From Novosphingobium rosa NBRC 15208 (GTDB taxonomy: Bacteria > Pseudomonadota > Alphaproteobacteria > Sphingomonadales > Sphingomonadaceae), in contig NZ_BCZE01000026.1 of the NCBI RefSeq assembly GCF_001598555.1, forward strand, positions 1-64,000: 64,000 nucleotides of DNA. Direction: 5' to 3'. Under the pieces are notes generated by a model. It had not been told where the DNA came from. It made no database searches and saw only the letters and a program-made list of their open reading frames with translations. A program made the position numbers and the translations under genes. Shown here piece by piece: positions 1 through 8,295 of the stretch. The stretch's first letter is position 1. Each line of letters opens with the position of its first letter.

Positions 1-480
1 GGGCGCGTCCTCGCGGATTTTCGCCACGGCGATCTCAGGCAGGACGGTGAAATTGCTGAAGGTCGAGCAGCCCATGTAGTGGAAGATCGGCTGGCCCTTG
101 TAGGAAAAGCGCGTGGTGCCATCGGGCATCAGCCCCTTGCCCTGCGTGGCGCGGATCGCGGTGCACAGGTTGGTCTTGCCTGAGAGGCAGCTTTTGCACT
201 GGCGGCATTCGGGCGTGTAGAGCGGAATGACGTGATCGCCGGGCTTCACATAGGTGACGCCCGGGCCCACCTCGCGCACGATGCCCGCGCCTTCATGGCC
301 CAGGATCGAGGGGAAGATGCCCTCGGAATCGAAGCCGTCGAGCGTATAGGCATCGGTGTGGCAGATGCCCGTCGCCATGATCTCGACCAGCACTTCCCCC
401 GCCTTGGGGCCTTCCAGATCGACTTCCATGATCTCCAGCGGCTTCTTGGCTTCAAAGGCGACGGCGGCGCGGGTCTTCAT
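1..480 (-). CDS. frmA: S-(hydroxymethyl)glutathione dehydrogenase / class III alcohol dehydrogenase (N-terminal part)
   Basis: This is the N-terminal ~160 residues of a zinc-dependent class III alcohol dehydrogenase, cut by the left edge. The enzyme oxidises S-hydroxymethylglutathione, made from formaldehyde and glutathione, in the cytoplasm. Reading the reverse strand from the ATG at 480 gives [17 protein letters not shown], then a [10 protein letters not shown] stretch (catalytic zinc Cys), [16 protein letters not shown] and a CxxCxxC block (ECRQCKSC) binding the structural zinc, all typical of class III enzymes. It is divergent from the LysR gene at 643 across a 162 bp gap that may carry shared control. 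The C-terminal coenzyme domain lies outside the window. Confidence 0.93.
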   Translation of the reverse strand, partial: MKTRAAVAFEAKKPLEIMEVDLEGPKAGEVLVEIMATGICHTDAYTLDGFDSEGIFPSILGHEGAGIVREVGPGVTYVKPGDHVIPLYTPECRQCKSCLSGKTNLCTAIRATQGKGLMPDGTTRFSYKGQPIFHYMGCSTFSNFTVLPEIAVAKIREDAP

Positions 481-618
481 CTCAAGCTTCCCTTTCGGAC
501 ACTGTGCTGTGCGGCGTTTCGGGAAGACGCGAGGCCAAGCCCTCCCTTGCCGATCGTTCTGATCCTGCAGGCTCTACCCAAAGCCCCGCCTTGTGATAAA
601 GAGCGATATTCGGAAATC

Positions 619-640
619 ATTATACCACATTTGGGATAAT
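619..640. promoter_or_regulatory. Imperfect inverted repeat touching the LysR start codon
   Basis: ATTATACC and GGGATAAT form an inverted repeat (7 of 8 positions pair) with a 6 bp spacer, ending 2 bp before the ATG at 643. It is much more AT-rich than its surroundings. It could be the autoregulatory operator of the LysR gene and could also affect the divergent frmA. That role is inferred from position only. Confidence 0.35.
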
Positions 641-642
641 CC

Positions 643-1539
643 ATGTCGGACTGGGACGGGATCGAGGAGTTTGTGGCCGTCGCCAAAGGCGGCTCCTTCA
701 CCCGAGGCGCGGAGATGCTCGGCACCTCGCTCACTCATGTCAGCCGCTCGGTCATGGTGCTGGAGCAGCGGCTTCAGGTGCAACTGCTGCATCGCACCAC
801 GCGGGTGGTGAAGCTGACCGACACCGGGCGAACCTTTCTGGAACACTGCCTGCGCCTGATCGAGGATCGCGACGATGCCCTGGCCCTCATCACCGACCGC
901 AGTGAGCCTCAGGGTGAATTGCGCATCACCTGCTCCATGGCGATGGGCGAGCAGGTATTGGCCCCGATCATGCGCCGGTTCGCACTGCAACACCCCCGGA
1001 TCGCGATTGTGATCGATCTCACCAACCGGCTCGTGGATCTGGTCGGTGAAGGCTATGATCTGGCGATCCGCACCGGCGATCTGCGGGATTCCCGCCTGAT
1101 CAGCACCCGCATCGCCTCACGCGGTTTCGTCACCTGCGCCGCGCCCGCCTATCTGGAGAGCCGCGGCATGCCGGACACTGCCGAGGATCTGGCGAACCAT
1201 GAATGCCTGATCGGCACCAGCACCCTCTGGCATTTCAGGCAAGCCGGTGAGGCGATCCAGCTGCGCCCGTCCGGACGATTTCGCTGCAACAGCGGCCATG
1301 CCGTGCTGGAGGCCTGTCTGGCGGGCATGGGCATTTGCCAACTGCCCGAATTCTACGTCAACAAGCATCTGCGCAGTGGGGCATTGCGTCCGCTTCTGAC
1401 CGATTGGCAGGCGGATGAGGAACCGATCTGGGCTGTTTATCCGCAAAGGCGCCATCTTTCGCCAAAAATTCGCGGCGCGCTCGATTATCTCAAACGCGAG
1501 TTTCCCAAAGCCATGCAGGCCATCGCCGGAGAGCGCTAG
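643..1539 (+). CDS. LysR-family transcriptional regulator
   Basis: A 298-residue LysR-type regulator of normal family length. Residues about 3-62 form the winged helix-turn-helix (FVAVAKGGSFTRGAEMLG, then LEQRLQVQLLHRTTR), followed by a periplasmic-binding-protein-like effector domain from about residue 90 to the end. It belongs to the CrgA/DsdC-like branch often found next to small oxidoreductases. It is divergent from frmA and converges on the DUF417 gene, with a hairpin terminator between them. The divergent layout suggests control of frmA or of itself. The effector cannot be read from the sequence. Confidence 0.9.
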   Translation: MSDWDGIEEFVAVAKGGSFTRGAEMLGTSLTHVSRSVMVLEQRLQVQLLHRTTRVVKLTDTGRTFLEHCLRLIEDRDDALALITDRSEPQGELRITCSMAMGEQVLAPIMRRFALQHPRIAIVIDLTNRLVDLVGEGYDLAIRTGDLRDSRLISTRIASRGFVTCAAPAYLESRGMPDTAEDLANHECLIGTSTLWHFRQAGEAIQLRPSGRFRCNSGHAVLEACLAGMGICQLPEFYVNKHLRSGALRPLLTDWQADEEPIWAVYPQRRHLSPKIRGALDYLKREFPKAMQAIAGER

Positions 1540-1574
1540 AAAACCCGCATGAGGCCGGGTCCGCGCGGTATCGC

Positions 1575-1603
1575 AAGCCGGTGGCTGTGGCAGCCACCGG
1601 CTT
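1575..1603. terminator. Hairpin between convergent genes
   Basis: A perfect 12 bp stem (AAGCCGGTGGCT / AGCCACCGGCTT) with a 5 bp loop sits between the ends of the LysR gene (1539) and the DUF417 gene (1610). It probably ends transcription in both directions. No strong T-run follows on either side. Confidence 0.65.
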
Positions 1604-1609
1604 CATCGC

Positions 1610-2197
1610 TCAGGCGCCTTGCCCGCGCCCGGCGAGCATCCGCCGCGCGGTATCGACGATGATCAGCCAGCCTCCGGCCAGAATGGCCGTGTCCTTGATC
1701 ACCAGCCGCCCCGCGCCCGAGAGATAGGGGAAACCATGCTGGGCATCGCCCAGCGCGGGCACCCAGGCCTCCGGCGTGGTGACGAGGAAGGACAGCGTCA
1801 CAAAGGGCGTCAAGAAAGCCAACACCGCGCCGATCATGCCAAGCCGCTTCGAAAATAGCCCCGACAGCGTCAGCGTACCGATCAGAATCTCCAGCGAACC
1901 CAGCCCGTTGGAAAAGGCATAGGTGTTGTTGGCGATCTGCCAGACCCGCTGAGCAGGCGCCAGCACACCCTCCTTGGTGAGATGCGCCGCATACTCTGCC
2001 GGATGGGCGTAGAAGAAGCGCATAAAGGGGCTGTTGGCGACAAAGACGGTGATGCTGTCGGCCTCATAGGGCTGGAATTTCAGCCAGCCGATCCACAGGA
2101 AAATCACCGCAATGGCGATCTTCATCAGGGCGATCCCCAGATCGTCAGACTGTTGCGAAGCGACAAGGCGCAGCGCGCGATCATAGAGCTTGTTCAT
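1610..2197 (-). CDS. DUF417 / RclC-YkgB-type inner-membrane protein
   Basis: A 195-residue multi-pass membrane protein of the DUF417 family, whose Escherichia coli members YkgB and RclC belong to the reactive-chlorine-resistance regulon. Hydrophobic segments lie at about residues 25-42, 95-115, 120-142 and 165-182, with the family-like stretch AIAVIFLWIGWLKFQPYEAD near the N terminus. It is the second gene after the AhpD-like gene (12 bp gap, same strand) and probably shares its transcript. The AraC regulator on the other side of that gene resembles RclR, so the three genes resemble a reduced rcl system. The biochemical activity of the family is not established. Confidence 0.8.
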   Translation of the reverse strand: MNKLYDRALRLVASQQSDDLGIALMKIAIAVIFLWIGWLKFQPYEADSITVFVANSPFMRFFYAHPAEYAAHLTKEGVLAPAQRVWQIANNTYAFSNGLGSLEILIGTLTLSGLFSKRLGMIGAVLAFLTPFVTLSFLVTTPEAWVPALGDAQHGFPYLSGAGRLVIKDTAILAGGWLIIVDTARRMLAGRGQGA

Positions 2198-2209
2198 GAG
2201 CCTTGCTCC

Positions 2210-2554
2210 TCACGCCTGATCGAGCGCGTCGAAGGCGTCCATCGTGCGGGTCGAGTAGACCAGCGCGGCCCCGGCATTGACGGCCACAGCCACGCCCAGC
2301 GCTTCGGCGATCTCGGCCTTGGTGGCCCCGGCCTTGCGGGCGGCGGCGGTGTGGACGGTGATACAGCCGTCACAGCGCAGGCTGATCGCCACCGCCAGCG
2401 CGATCAACTCGCGCGTCCTGGTGTCCAGCGTGCCGGTCGTGGCATTCGCCTGACTGATCTGCACATAACCCTTGACCGTATCCGGGCTGAGCTTGCCCAG
2501 CGCGCCGACACCGGCGGAAACCTGAGTGCGATACGTGTTCCAGTCCATCATCAT
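2210..2554 (-). CDS. Carboxymuconolactone decarboxylase / AhpD-like protein
   Basis: A 114-residue AhpD-like alpha-helical protein with the redox motif CDGCITVH (CxxC followed three residues later by His). That motif points to a peroxidase or disulfide reductase type rather than to a true decarboxylase. The start is the first of three consecutive ATGs (2554), seven bases after AAGGAG; a longer reading would bury this ribosome site. The gene leads a short operon with the DUF417 gene and is divergent from the RclR-like regulator at 2663. A role in removing oxidants or electrophiles is inferred from the motif and neighbours. Confidence 0.87.
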   Translation of the reverse strand: MMMDWNTYRTQVSAGVGALGKLSPDTVKGYVQISQANATTGTLDTRTRELIALAVAISLRCDGCITVHTAAARKAGATKAEIAEALGVAVAVNAGAALVYSTRTMDAFDALDQA

Positions 2555-2662
2555 GGTATTTCTCCTTTTCGATGACCGGATCATGGCGTGGATCGCCCTG
2601 CCTGTTGATGCCCGCGCGGCGCAGGCTTATGACCGCAAGGATCAAATCACAGGATTGCCTGC

Positions 2663-3610
2663 ATGCCGGACACGCGCGATGCCCTGACCAGCCTTGCCCC
2701 CATGCTGCGGGTCCGCCCGGAGCTTCAGGACTACTGCCGCTTCGGCGGCGACTGGTGCGCGGTGCATGACCCGGAGGAACGCGGCTGGGCGGCTTTCCAT
2801 ATCGTGCTGAAGGGCTGTTGCATGGTGGAGCGGCAGGGTCAGGTGCCGGTGTCGCTGAAGGAGGGCGATGTGCTGCTGCTTCCTCAGGGCGATGCGCATG
2901 TGGTCTTTGGCGGCGATGACCGGCAGGCCTTTCGCCCGATCAGCACCACCAGCCGCGACTATATCCGCATCAAACAGACCGCTGGCGCGGAGATCGAGAC
3001 CGAGCTGGTTTGCGGCAGGTTCCACCTGGAAAGCAGCAGAGAAAATCTGGTGCTGCAAACCCTGCCCCGCGCCGTGTTGCTGACGCTTGGCGGAATCGAT
3101 GGCTGCCGCGGGTTGATCGCGCTGATCGCCGACGAGCTGGAGCAGGACCGCGCGGGTGCGGCGGCGATCACCAGCGATCTGGCCAGCGCGATGTTCGTGA
3201 TGCTGCTGCGCCGCTGTTTCGAGGAGCAGGCGCCGGTTCAGGGCCTGCTCGCCCTGCTGAGCGCGCGTGAGACAGGCCGCGCCGCCGCCGCCATGCTGGA
3301 AGCACCTGCCCGCGCCTGGGATCTGGACGCGCTGGCCTCCATTGCGGCGGTGTCGCGCCCCTCGCTGGTGCGTGCCTTTCGGCGGATCGCGGGGATGCCA
3401 CCCTTCGCTTTTCTTTCCGAACTGCGGCTGGGCATGGCGCATCACCGCATCGCCCAGACATCGGAGCCCTTCGCGCAGATTGCCGCAGACGCAGGCTATC
3501 AGTCCGAAGAGGCGCTGAGCCGGGCCTTTCTGCGGCGCTTTGCCATCCGCCCCGGCGCGCTGCGCAAGGCGGAGCAGAGCGCGGCTCAGGCAACCGGCGG
3601 CAAGGCATAA
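2663..3610 (+). CDS. AraC-family regulator with N-terminal cupin (RclR-like)
   Basis: A 315-residue regulator. The N-terminal half is a cupin-6 domain (about residues 10-190) like that of RclR, the hypochlorous-acid sensor of Escherichia coli. The C-terminal half carries two AraC helix-turn-helix motifs (SIAAVSRPSLVRAFRRIAG and ADAGYQSEEALSRAFLRRF). A Cys is present at about residue 22 and another in KGCCMV, but which one, if any, senses oxidant cannot be told. It is divergent from the AhpD-like/DUF417 pair, its likely targets. Its last 25 bases overlap the end of the convergent TetR gene. Confidence 0.88.
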   Translation: MPDTRDALTSLAPMLRVRPELQDYCRFGGDWCAVHDPEERGWAAFHIVLKGCCMVERQGQVPVSLKEGDVLLLPQGDAHVVFGGDDRQAFRPISTTSRDYIRIKQTAGAEIETELVCGRFHLESSRENLVLQTLPRAVLLTLGGIDGCRGLIALIADELEQDRAGAAAITSDLASAMFVMLLRRCFEEQAPVQGLLALLSARETGRAAAAMLEAPARAWDLDALASIAAVSRPSLVRAFRRIAGMPPFAFLSELRLGMAHHRIAQTSEPFAQIAADAGYQSEEALSRAFLRRFAIRPGALRKAEQSAAQATGGKA

Positions 3611-4245
3611 TCCGGATAGCGCGCCATCGCCTCGAACACCGGCTGGGCGTCTTCAAAGATCTGTTCGCGATCATAATCGGTTTCGCGGATCATCTCGTCG
3701 ATGCTGTAGCCGAACTCCACCGACATACGCACGCGCCGCGCAATGATCTCGCGCGGCACATGGGGCTGCAGAGGCGCATGCAGCGCGGTGAGCCTTTCCG
3801 TAACAATGCGATGCGATTCCAGACGGATCGAGGCCAGACGCGGCACCGCCCGCAACGCGCGCAGCACCCAGAGCGTGCCCGGCTCGGCATCGCCGACCAG
3901 CGCGGTGTCGCGCAGCAGGTCGATGGTCTGGGCGGCGATTTCCTCGGCCGTTGCCGTTTGCCAGCGCTCCACCCAGGCTTCCAGCACCACATTCTGGCGG
4001 TCCATCAGCCGCTCGGCCAGCGCGGCCAGCACGCCATATTTGTCGTCGAAATAGCGGTAGAAGGCGGGCGGGGTCAGCCCGGCGCGCTCGCAGATCAGAT
4101 TGCTGGAGATGCGCTCGATCCCCACCTCGCCCAGCAACACGCCTGCCGCATCGAGCAGCGCGTCAAAGGTCCGGCGCGAACGCTCCTGCTTGGGTTTACG
4201 AAATTCCGTCACGCTTGTGTCCATCCCCCGATGTGCTGCGATCAT
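3586..4245 (-). CDS. TetR-family transcriptional regulator
   Basis: A 219-residue TetR-type repressor. The DNA-binding domain lies at about residues 18-68 (RRTFDALLDAAGVLLGEVG, then ICERAGLTPPAFYRYFDDK); the rest is an all-helical ligand domain. An alternative ATG at 4224 follows directly after a GGGGG run; neither start has a well-spaced ribosome site, so the start is uncertain. It is divergent from the TonB receptor at 4430, leaving a short AT-rich shared promoter region, so it is a good candidate regulator of the receptor/phospholipase/mannosidase locus. It overlaps the AraC gene tail to tail. Confidence 0.88.
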   Translation of the reverse strand: MIAAHRGMDTSVTEFRKPKQERSRRTFDALLDAAGVLLGEVGIERISSNLICERAGLTPPAFYRYFDDKYGVLAALAERLMDRQNVVLEAWVERWQTATAEEIAAQTIDLLRDTALVGDAEPGTLWVLRALRAVPRLASIRLESHRIVTERLTALHAPLQPHVPREIIARRVRMSVEFGYSIDEMIRETDYDREQIFEDAQPVFEAMARYPDYALPPVA

Positions 4246-4429
4246 GCTTAATGATATCGATCGCTATCTTTTTTGCAACGCCGGATTTTCCTCATATCCT
4301 GCGGCATTTAGCCAGGAATCCTCCCCTCTGCCAGTGGAGCAAACAGCCTCTCGCGCCACCACTGTCACAAAAATGATATTTATGACTACCATATGGCGGC
4401 GCAGAGATTCGAAAGCAGAGGGTTGTTTC

Positions 4430-6931
4430 ATGCGTTGCCATTTCCTGACCGGGCTTTCCGCCGCCGCCCTGATGCTTGCCCTGTCGCAACCGGCGCTGGC
4501 GGAAAGCGCTCCGGCAGACGCCCATGCTCCGGCAGACCACGTCGACACCCCCGGCGCCAGCAGCGACATCATCGTCACGGGCCGCGCGGGCAACACCGCC
4601 CGCCGCAAGGTGGAGGCCAGCTATGCAATCTCCACCCTCAGCGCCGCAGACATTCAGTTCAAGGCCCCCATCGGCGTGGGCGAGGCACTGAAAAACGTCC
4701 CCGGCTTCTGGATCGAAAGCTCCTCGGGCGAGGCGAGCGGCAATGTGCGCGTGCGCGGCATCCCCAACGACGGTTATTCGCAGCTGGCCCTGCAGGAAGA
4801 CGGCCTGACCATCCAGCATGACGCAGGCCTCGGCTGGCTCAACGCCGATCAGGCCTTCCGCATGGATTCCACCATCGAGCGCATTGAGGTGGTGCGCGGC
4901 GGCCCCTCCTCGATCTTTGCCTCCAACGCGCCGGGCGCCACGGTGAACTTCATCACCCGCAAGGGCGGCGACCATTTCGAAGCCTTCGCCAAATATGAGG
5001 TGTCCAGCTACAATACGCACCGTTTCGACGGCTGGGTCAGCGGCCCCATCGGCGCGACGCCGTGGCGCTACATGGTCGGCGGTTTCTACCGCGTGTCCGA
5101 TGGCCGCCGCACAAGCGGCTACGGTCAGGACAAGGGCGGGCAGATCCGCGGCACGCTGTCGGGCGATTTCAACTGGGGCTCGCTGATGCTGGGCGTCAAG
5201 CGGATCGACGACCGCATCGGCAATTCGATGGTCAGCCCCTTCGTCAATGACGGCAAGGGCAACCCCGAAGGCGTGCCCGGTTTCAACGCGCTCTATGACA
5301 ACATTGCGGGCCCCGAAACGCGCTATTTCAACTTCCGTCAGGCCGATGGCAGCACCTACAAGTTCGACGATGGCGTGGGCACCACCGTCAAACTGACCCA
5401 GCTCACCGCCGAGCTGAAGGTCAATCTGGCCAAGGATTTCACCTTCAAGAACAACGCCCGTTACCGCGACAGCTGGACGCGTCGCAATGCGGTGACGCCC
5501 TATTCGGTCTACAAGGCCTCCGATCTGCTGTCGGCGCTCTCGCCCTATGCCGCGACTGTTTCGGGCGGCAAGAGCGTGGGCTATGTCTACACCGACACGC
5601 CCGGCACGGTGGTCAACATGACCAACGCCAATGGCAACGGGCTGGCGCTGGTCGATCTGATCCGCTCCTTCACCGTGCCGGAGAAGGAATTTGTCGACGA
5701 CGCGCGTTTCCAGAAGACGGCCTATCTCTTCGGCCAGAAGCATGATCTGGCCTTTGGCGGCTATTATGCCCATGTTTCGGAAGCCTATCGCTCGACCTCG
5801 GCCACGGCGATCACCGATGTGCAGAACAACGCCCGCCTGCTCGACGTCTATGTGCTCGATGCCAGCGGCAAGCCGATCCAGTCGCTGACCGAGAACGGCA
5901 TCCTGAGCTATGGCGCCGAATATGCCAATGGGCGCGGCCATTCGGACACGGTGGCGCTCTATGGCAGCGATGAATGGCAGATCACGCCCAAGCTGCGCCT
6001 CGATGGCGGCATCCGCTGGGAGCAGGTCTGGGTGCAGGGCCAGGCCGAGGGTTCGAAGGCCATCAACCTCAACCAGTCGGCCACCATCGCCGACAACAGC
6101 GTGCTGAGCGGCACCGGGATCTACACGCCCTTCAACCGCACCTTCAACCATGCCGGATGGACTTTGGGCGCCAATTACCAGTTCCAGCCCAGCTTCGGCG
6201 CCTTTGCCCGCTACACCTCCACCTTCCGCCTGCCCAGCGTTGGCGATTTCATCAGCAACGCCAACAACAATCCCATCGTGCAGACGATGAACTTCACCGA
6301 AGTGGGGCTGAAGTTCCAGCGCCCCACATTCAACGCCTATCTCACCGGCTTTCGCTCGATCTACAAGAGCTATGCCATCACCGATTACAAGACGGTGGGC
6401 ACCTCCTTCATCGCGCAGACCGTCTATGGCGACACCAACACCTGGGGCGTGGAGGCCGAGGCCACCTGGCACCCGCGCACATGGTTCGATATCCACGGCC
6501 AGTACACCTGGCAGGATCCTAAATTCTCGCGCTTTGTCTACACCAACAGCAGCGGCGTGCTGACCGACTATTCGGGCCATCAGCTGATCCGTGTGCCCAA
6601 GAACAGCTGGCGCATTTCGCCCGCCGTCAATCTGCTGAACCGCAAGCTGCGCATCCAGACCGATGTGTCCTTCTATGGCAAGCGCTGGTCCGATGTGGCC
6701 AATCAGGTCAAGCTGCCCAGCTACACCACGCTGGATCTGGAGGCGCAGTACAGCGTCAACAAGCGCCTGATGCTCAACTTCTATGTCGACAACCTGACCA
6801 ACACGGTGGGCCTGACCGAGGGCAATCCGCGCGCCGGCACCATCGACAACACCGAGGTCGGCGCCGCCACCTATCTGGCCCGCTCGATCTTCGGGCGCAG
6901 TTTCCGCGGCGCGATCAGCTACAAGTTCTGA
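4430..6931 (+). CDS. TonB-dependent outer-membrane receptor
   Basis: An 833-residue TonB-dependent receptor. The start at 4430 gives a clean signal peptide (MRCHFLTGLSAAALMLALS, cleavage after ALAES) preceded by an AGAGG site. A TonB box (DIIVTGRAGN) lies near residue 45, a plug domain at about 60-175 (KNVPGFWIESSSGEASGN, RIEVVRGGPSSIFASNAPGA), and then a 22-strand barrel ending in the terminal aromatic (SYKF). It imports a bulky ligand across the outer membrane using TonB energy. The downstream secreted phospholipase C and GH92 mannosidase suggest a lipid-linked or glycan-bearing ligand. Many members of this sphingomonad receptor group have no known ligand. Confidence 0.92.
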   Translation: MRCHFLTGLSAAALMLALSQPALAESAPADAHAPADHVDTPGASSDIIVTGRAGNTARRKVEASYAISTLSAADIQFKAPIGVGEALKNVPGFWIESSSGEASGNVRVRGIPNDGYSQLALQEDGLTIQHDAGLGWLNADQAFRMDSTIERIEVVRGGPSSIFASNAPGATVNFITRKGGDHFEAFAKYEVSSYNTHRFDGWVSGPIGATPWRYMVGGFYRVSDGRRTSGYGQDKGGQIRGTLSGDFNWGSLMLGVKRIDDRIGNSMVSPFVNDGKGNPEGVPGFNALYDNIAGPETRYFNFRQADGSTYKFDDGVGTTVKLTQLTAELKVNLAKDFTFKNNARYRDSWTRRNAVTPYSVYKASDLLSALSPYAATVSGGKSVGYVYTDTPGTVVNMTNANGNGLALVDLIRSFTVPEKEFVDDARFQKTAYLFGQKHDLAFGGYYAHVSEAYRSTSATAITDVQNNARLLDVYVLDASGKPIQSLTENGILSYGAEYANGRGHSDTVALYGSDEWQITPKLRLDGGIRWEQVWVQGQAEGSKAINLNQSATIADNSVLSGTGIYTPFNRTFNHAGWTLGANYQFQPSFGAFARYTSTFRLPSVGDFISNANNNPIVQTMNFTEVGLKFQRPTFNAYLTGFRSIYKSYAITDYKTVGTSFIAQTVYGDTNTWGVEAEATWHPRTWFDIHGQYTWQDPKFSRFVYTNSSGVLTDYSGHQLIRVPKNSWRISPAVNLLNRKLRIQTDVSFYGKRWSDVANQVKLPSYTTLDLEAQYSVNKRLMLNFYVDNLTNTVGLTEGNPRAGTIDNTEVGAATYLARSIFGRSFRGAISYKF

Positions 6932-6946
6932 TTGCCCGGGGTGGCA

Positions 6947-6988
6947 GGAGCCGATGGGGGATGGTCGCCCTCCATCGGCTCCATCTGT
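6947..6988 (+). terminator. Hairpin between receptor and phospholipase genes
   Basis: An 11 bp perfect stem (GGAGCCGATGG / CCATCGGCTCC) with a 14 bp loop follows the receptor stop by 15 bp and is followed by a weak T-rich stretch (ATCTGTTT). It may end or attenuate transcription, so the phospholipase/mannosidase pair could have its own promoter or lower expression than the receptor. Confidence 0.5.
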
Positions 6989-7053
6989 TTGACGTAAAAC
7001 GGTCAAAACCGCGCCCTATGGGCGCTCAAACACGCAATTTCCAAGGATATGCC

Positions 7054-8295
7054 ATGCGCCTGACTGCTTCTGCCCTGCTTCTGTCCGGCGCCATGGTTTT
7101 GATGGCGGGCAGCGCGCCGGCCGCGCCTGCGAAACCCTCCTGCCATCTCGATGCGACCGACGTCGCCCATGCCGGGGCGGGTTGTGCGGAAGTCTGGATG
7201 GACGCGCATCTCAAGGTCAATGATCTGCTGACGGTGGGCACGCACAACAGCTACAAACGCGCCATCCCGCCCGCCGACTATCGCCTGATCGCCGCCGCCA
7301 ATCCCAGGGGCGCTCAGGAGCTGGACTATGCCCACAAGAGCCTGACCGCCCAGCTGGACTCCGGCGCGCGCGAGATCGAGATCGATGTGGTCTATGATCC
7401 CAGGGGTGGCCGCTATGCCCGCCCGCTGATCGCCATGCAGACGCAGACCCAGCTTGATCCCACATGGGTCGCCACGATGCAGCAGCCCGGCTTCAAGGTG
7501 CTGCATATGCCCGATGTGGATTACCATTCGAGCTGCCTGACCTTCAAGGCGTGCCTGGGCATCGTGCGCGACTGGTCGAAGGCCCATACGCGCCATGCCC
7601 CGATCATGATCCTGATCAACGCCAAGGACGGCAAGACCGTGCCCGGCGGCACGCCGCTGCTCGACTATGACGAAGCGGCTTACGATGCGCTGGACGCCGA
7701 GGCGCGCGCCGTGCTGCCCCCCGCGCAACTGCTGACCCCCGATGATGTGCAGGGCCATTACCCCACCCTGCGCGAGGCCGTGCTGGCCGGCAACTGGCCC
7801 ACGCTGGCCAAGGCGCGCGGGCGGATCATGTTCGCGCTGGACGAAAGCCCGGCCAAGGTGGCGGTCTATCGCGGCAAGCGCCGCTCGCTGGAGGGAAGGG
7901 TGATGTTCGTCAACACCGACGAGCAGTCGCCCGCCGCCGCCTATCTTACGCTCAATCATCCTGTCGAGCAGGCACGGCGCATCGCCGATGATGTGAAGGC
8001 CGGTTTCCTCGTGCGCACCCGCGCCGATGACAGCACATGGCAGGCGCGCAGCAATGATGTGGCGCATCGCGATCTGGCGCTGCATTCCGGCGCTCAGGCG
8101 GTATCCACGGATTATCTCTGGGCCGATCCGCGCTTTGCCGGGGGCTTTGCCGTGAGCCTGCCTGACCGTGCCGCCAGCTTGTGCAACCCCATGCGCGTGG
8201 GGGACCGTTGCAGCGGCGTCCCGGTCGAAAAGGTGAACGAGGCCGATTGGGCCAGCGCCCAGGCCGCCCCGATTGTGTGGCCCGCCGCGCGATGA
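7054..8295 (+). CDS. Secreted Ca2+-dependent phosphatidylinositol-specific phospholipase C
   Basis: A 413-residue protein resembling the calcium-dependent PI-PLC family (PI-PLC-C1). Enzymes of this type cleave the inositol-phosphate headgroup from phosphatidylinositol or GPI-like lipids. The start at 7054 has AAGGA seven bases upstream and yields a signal peptide ending near APAAPA, so the protein is exported. Candidate active-site residues are H64 (VGTHNSYK), E109 and D111 (EIEIDVV) and H151 (LHMPDVDYH); an acidic/lysine stretch (MILINAKDG) follows. Its stop overlaps the ATG of the GH92 gene (ATGA), so the two are translationally coupled. The pairing suggests attack on mannosylated phosphoinositides. 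Specificity is inferred. Confidence 0.85.
   Translation: MRLTASALLLSGAMVLMAGSAPAAPAKPSCHLDATDVAHAGAGCAEVWMDAHLKVNDLLTVGTHNSYKRAIPPADYRLIAAANPRGAQELDYAHKSLTAQLDSGAREIEIDVVYDPRGGRYARPLIAMQTQTQLDPTWVATMQQPGFKVLHMPDVDYHSSCLTFKACLGIVRDWSKAHTRHAPIMILINAKDGKTVPGGTPLLDYDEAAYDALDAEARAVLPPAQLLTPDDVQGHYPTLREAVLAGNWPTLAKARGRIMFALDESPAKVAVYRGKRRSLEGRVMFVNTDEQSPAAAYLTLNHPVEQARRIADDVKAGFLVRTRADDSTWQARSNDVAHRDLALHSGAQAVSTDYLWADPRFAGGFAVSLPDRAASLCNPMRVGDRCSGVPVEKVNEADWASAQAAPIVWPAAR

Noticed and set aside
4292..7006. A 904-codon open frame antisense to the TonB receptor
   Set aside because: It mirrors the receptor codons in a GC-rich gene; composition (Gly/Ala/Arg/His-rich, no domain) is that of a shadow frame.
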